The notes beneath the pieces are model-generated. The model ran no database searches and was not told the DNA's origin. It worked only from the letters and a program-made list of their open reading frames with translations. This document shows positions 61,601 through 64,000 of a stretch of DNA of 64,000 nt, in pieces. The stretch is from Solea solea (Eukaryota > Chordata > Actinopteri > Pleuronectiformes > Soleidae). A program made the position numbers and the translations under genes. The stretch covers positions 6,900,917-6,964,916 of the forward strand of contig NC_081142.1 of assembly GCF_958295425.1 (NCBI RefSeq), given 5' to 3'. Position 1 is the first letter of the stretch. The number at the start of each line of letters is the position of its first letter.

Positions 61601-64000
61601 TTGATTAACCTTTATTACTTTAAGTAATTACCATTGAGGTTAATTAAAACTTTAAAAAAAAAACTGTACAGGAAATCCTGAATCTTCTATGTTAATGTTA
61701 CAGACATAAGAGACAAATGACAAACACAATTCTGCACTGATATTTTACAGTTTACGTTTATATATGCATATCGTATAGTATACTATATGTAATTGACGGC
61801 AGCATCCAAACGTTAAGCTGCTCTGAAAATTCACAGTCTGATGACCTGCAGCAGGGTGTAGCTGGAAGGTGTCTGATTGAACATCTCTTCACTCCCAAAC
61901 CCCTGATTACTGAGCTGACTTGTGCTGACCCTGTTTCAGGCAAGGTCACATTGGTCCATTGTGACTAAAAGACTTCAATCAGAGAAGTGAGCTGGAGCTG
62001 TAATGACTTCCATCACATGGGGGAAATTGGACCAAACCCAGTGCTGCTTGACTTGGTGACATGTAGAAATTCCCGAAAATGTATGGACCTGTGCACGCAC
62101 GTGCACACGCACACACACATGCACACACAGCTCCCAACCAGTTCACAGTCATTTTCATTTGACTTTTCATTTCTCTTATCAGTATTTCAGCCTTAGAATC
62201 ACTAAAGCAAGAAGACCCAACAAAATAAAGGACTGGGCTTGTTTTTCATTTCCTCTGCAGGGCTCAGACCAATCTTAGGGCCACAGACACATCAGCCCCC
62301 TGCAGAACTTCCTATCAAAATTAAGGGATAAACATTCCAGCAGCAAAGAAAACATTTTATTTTTTTTTTACTTCCCAGGGAGCCTTTGTGGATTTACTGA
62401 TGTAACTGATAATGAGCAATTACTGTACACGCACTCAGACCTTTCACTGCTAAAATCACTAAACCTGTCACATTGGTCATATGACCAGACTGCAACACTC
62501 TGCCATAATATTGGTTAGCACTACATCTTCCTAAGATAAATATTCTAAATGGCCGAAATCCCATGGCAGCTGTGCAGCTGTGTGTTGGTGGCCAGAGGGG
62601 AATGTTTATGGTCATGGTAAACTATTGATGGTTATATATGCAATCATCAAACGTTCCAAAAGCTTGCCAAGGAACTTTGTGTTGCTGCACAGCTCCAGCC
62701 CAGATGTTCATGGACAGGGAGGAGGTAGAAAGACAAATATTAGTCCACAGGAAAGCTCAGAGGAATAGACTTTGGGTTGAAAAACATCAACAGGGAACGA
62801 AAGAGTGTAAAAACTTTGGGAGAAGAGGAGAGGAAAGTGCTTGGGCATTTGAGTAAAAAAGAAACTTTTGGTTGGAACATCTTAGTCATTTGGTTGAGAT
62901 TGTTTGGTCTGGAATGACGTGTTCAGAAAGTATAATTTGGGGTTTGCATGTAGAAATCAAGTTCAGTTACTGAGATAAGTTATTTACTTTAATCAAACAC
63001 ATGGAAAGTATATCACTAGAGTTATCTCAGATCACTGCTCCGAGGTTACCTATGCCAAAAAGCAAAATGATAGAGGTGTAATACTATAAACACCTTTCTT
63101 CATGCCATAAAGTCATTCAATTATTCCAGACACAACTGAAAGAGGAGGGTGTGGCAGCAAAAGAACTTTCACCTCTTTAACCACAAACATGCATAGCTAA
63201 TAAATGCATATGTGCTCTTGTGTGTTCAAGTGTGAGGTTAGGAGCTGTTGCCAGCCCAGTTCAGCTGTACGTGACACCACATGTGAAGTCAGCATCAATG
63301 TGTGCTGCTGAAGAAGAACTACCCCCCCATCATGTCAATGTCATGCTGTGTTGGGCAGTTCAGAGGGTGGGCCACCTCAACACGCTCTGGTCATCTCTGG
63401 TCACCAGTGCACACCATCCCGTGGGAGGAACCACAATGCAGCAAACCAGCCTCAGTGTGCCTCTGGGACCCCGTCGATACCAGGACTCTGGGTGTTAAGT
63501 GACACCGGATTGAATTAGCAAACAACATGGACAGGCAGTAGGAGGGTAATTTGCCATGCCGGGGCAAATCCAATTATCCCCGAGGTGCACATGACAGTGT
63601 ATCCATTACTACTGCTCAACTGATAAGCACATGCGCCCTGTAGTTATCTTTAGTATCCCAGTTTATTTCTCTTTGCTTCACCAAGAGCTCAGCGTGTTAA
63701 TCAATGTTATAACATACATTAAACACAACTACAGTTATTGAAGACTTTCTGCATTGTTTTTCCAAAAATCAGAGAAACAAATTCCTACACCATGCTAGTT
63801 TCGTATGTGCAACAAATTGTACGCTACATTTAAACTATTGTCAAGTGAATTCACACAATGCTAAATAAGCCTATCAGCTCCACACAGCTCTTTCTCTGTG
63901 TTTCTCAGTACAGCAGTGTTTTGTTTTTGTGTCTGTGGACACCACTCACCAACTGACGCATTGTATGCCACGACTGAGGAGATAGGCAGAAGTGGGTGGA
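58666..64000. other. Intergenic stretch without a recognisable gene
   Basis: No exon can be supported on either strand. G-runs lie at 59756-59767 and 59918-59935, a purine repeat (GA)n at 60505-60545, and a hairpin at 61437-61470 (TTATAAACTGGTT and AACCAGTTATAA). The vertebrate neighbour lnx1 would be expected somewhere beyond chic2, but no PDZ-like or RING-like exon was found. Confidence 0.5.

Noticed and set aside
63926..63975. Possible minus-strand microexon (CTCCTCAG acceptor, 24 bases, GTGAGTGG donor)
   Set aside because: Too short to judge, with no neighbouring exons. Splice-like pairs of this kind occur often by chance.

Overview
The window is vertebrate nuclear DNA, almost certainly from a spiny-rayed (percomorph) teleost. 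It has intron-split genes with compact introns, many CA/CT microsatellites, teleost-type MITEs and decayed LINE pieces, and the vertebrate gene order (chic2)-gsx2-pdgfra. In human 4q12 the order is CHIC2-GSX2-PDGFRA-KIT. Kit would therefore be expected beyond position 1, but it is not in the window.

Layout: 1-12.3 kb is gene-poor flank, with interspersed repeats and one unexplained open exon-like segment (10787-11046, minus). From 12.3 to 27.2 kb lies pdgfra on the minus strand, with its 3' UTR first, then 28 coding exons whose splice phases join into one 1,471-residue frame. From 27.2 to 33.9 kb are intron 1 or the promoter region of pdgfra, two CTCF-like sites and an ATTA-rich candidate enhancer block. 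At 33.9-35.5 kb is the two-exon homeobox gene gsx2 (minus). From 35.5 to 64 kb there is no complete gene. This stretch holds candidate regulatory sequence, two decayed LINE pieces, several other repeats, and what looks like the relic of chic2 (two exons on the plus strand at 44.7-45.1 kb, one frameshifted).

The main discovery is in pdgfra. The exons for immunoglobulin domains D1-D4 are present twice in tandem, in frame, followed by single D5, transmembrane and kinase exons. The predicted receptor has nine Ig domains (D1-D4, D1'-D4', D5) instead of five. The added block is exactly 390 codons, and the two copies are strongly diverged, so the duplication is old and seems to be kept under selection. 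Only a 98-bp intron joins the two copies, which leaves no room for a second promoter or signal-peptide exon. I cannot tell from sequence alone whether this has already been noted in other teleosts.

The second notable point is the chic2 relic beside gsx2. It suggests that a bystander gene decayed while the regulatory neighbourhood of gsx2 was kept.
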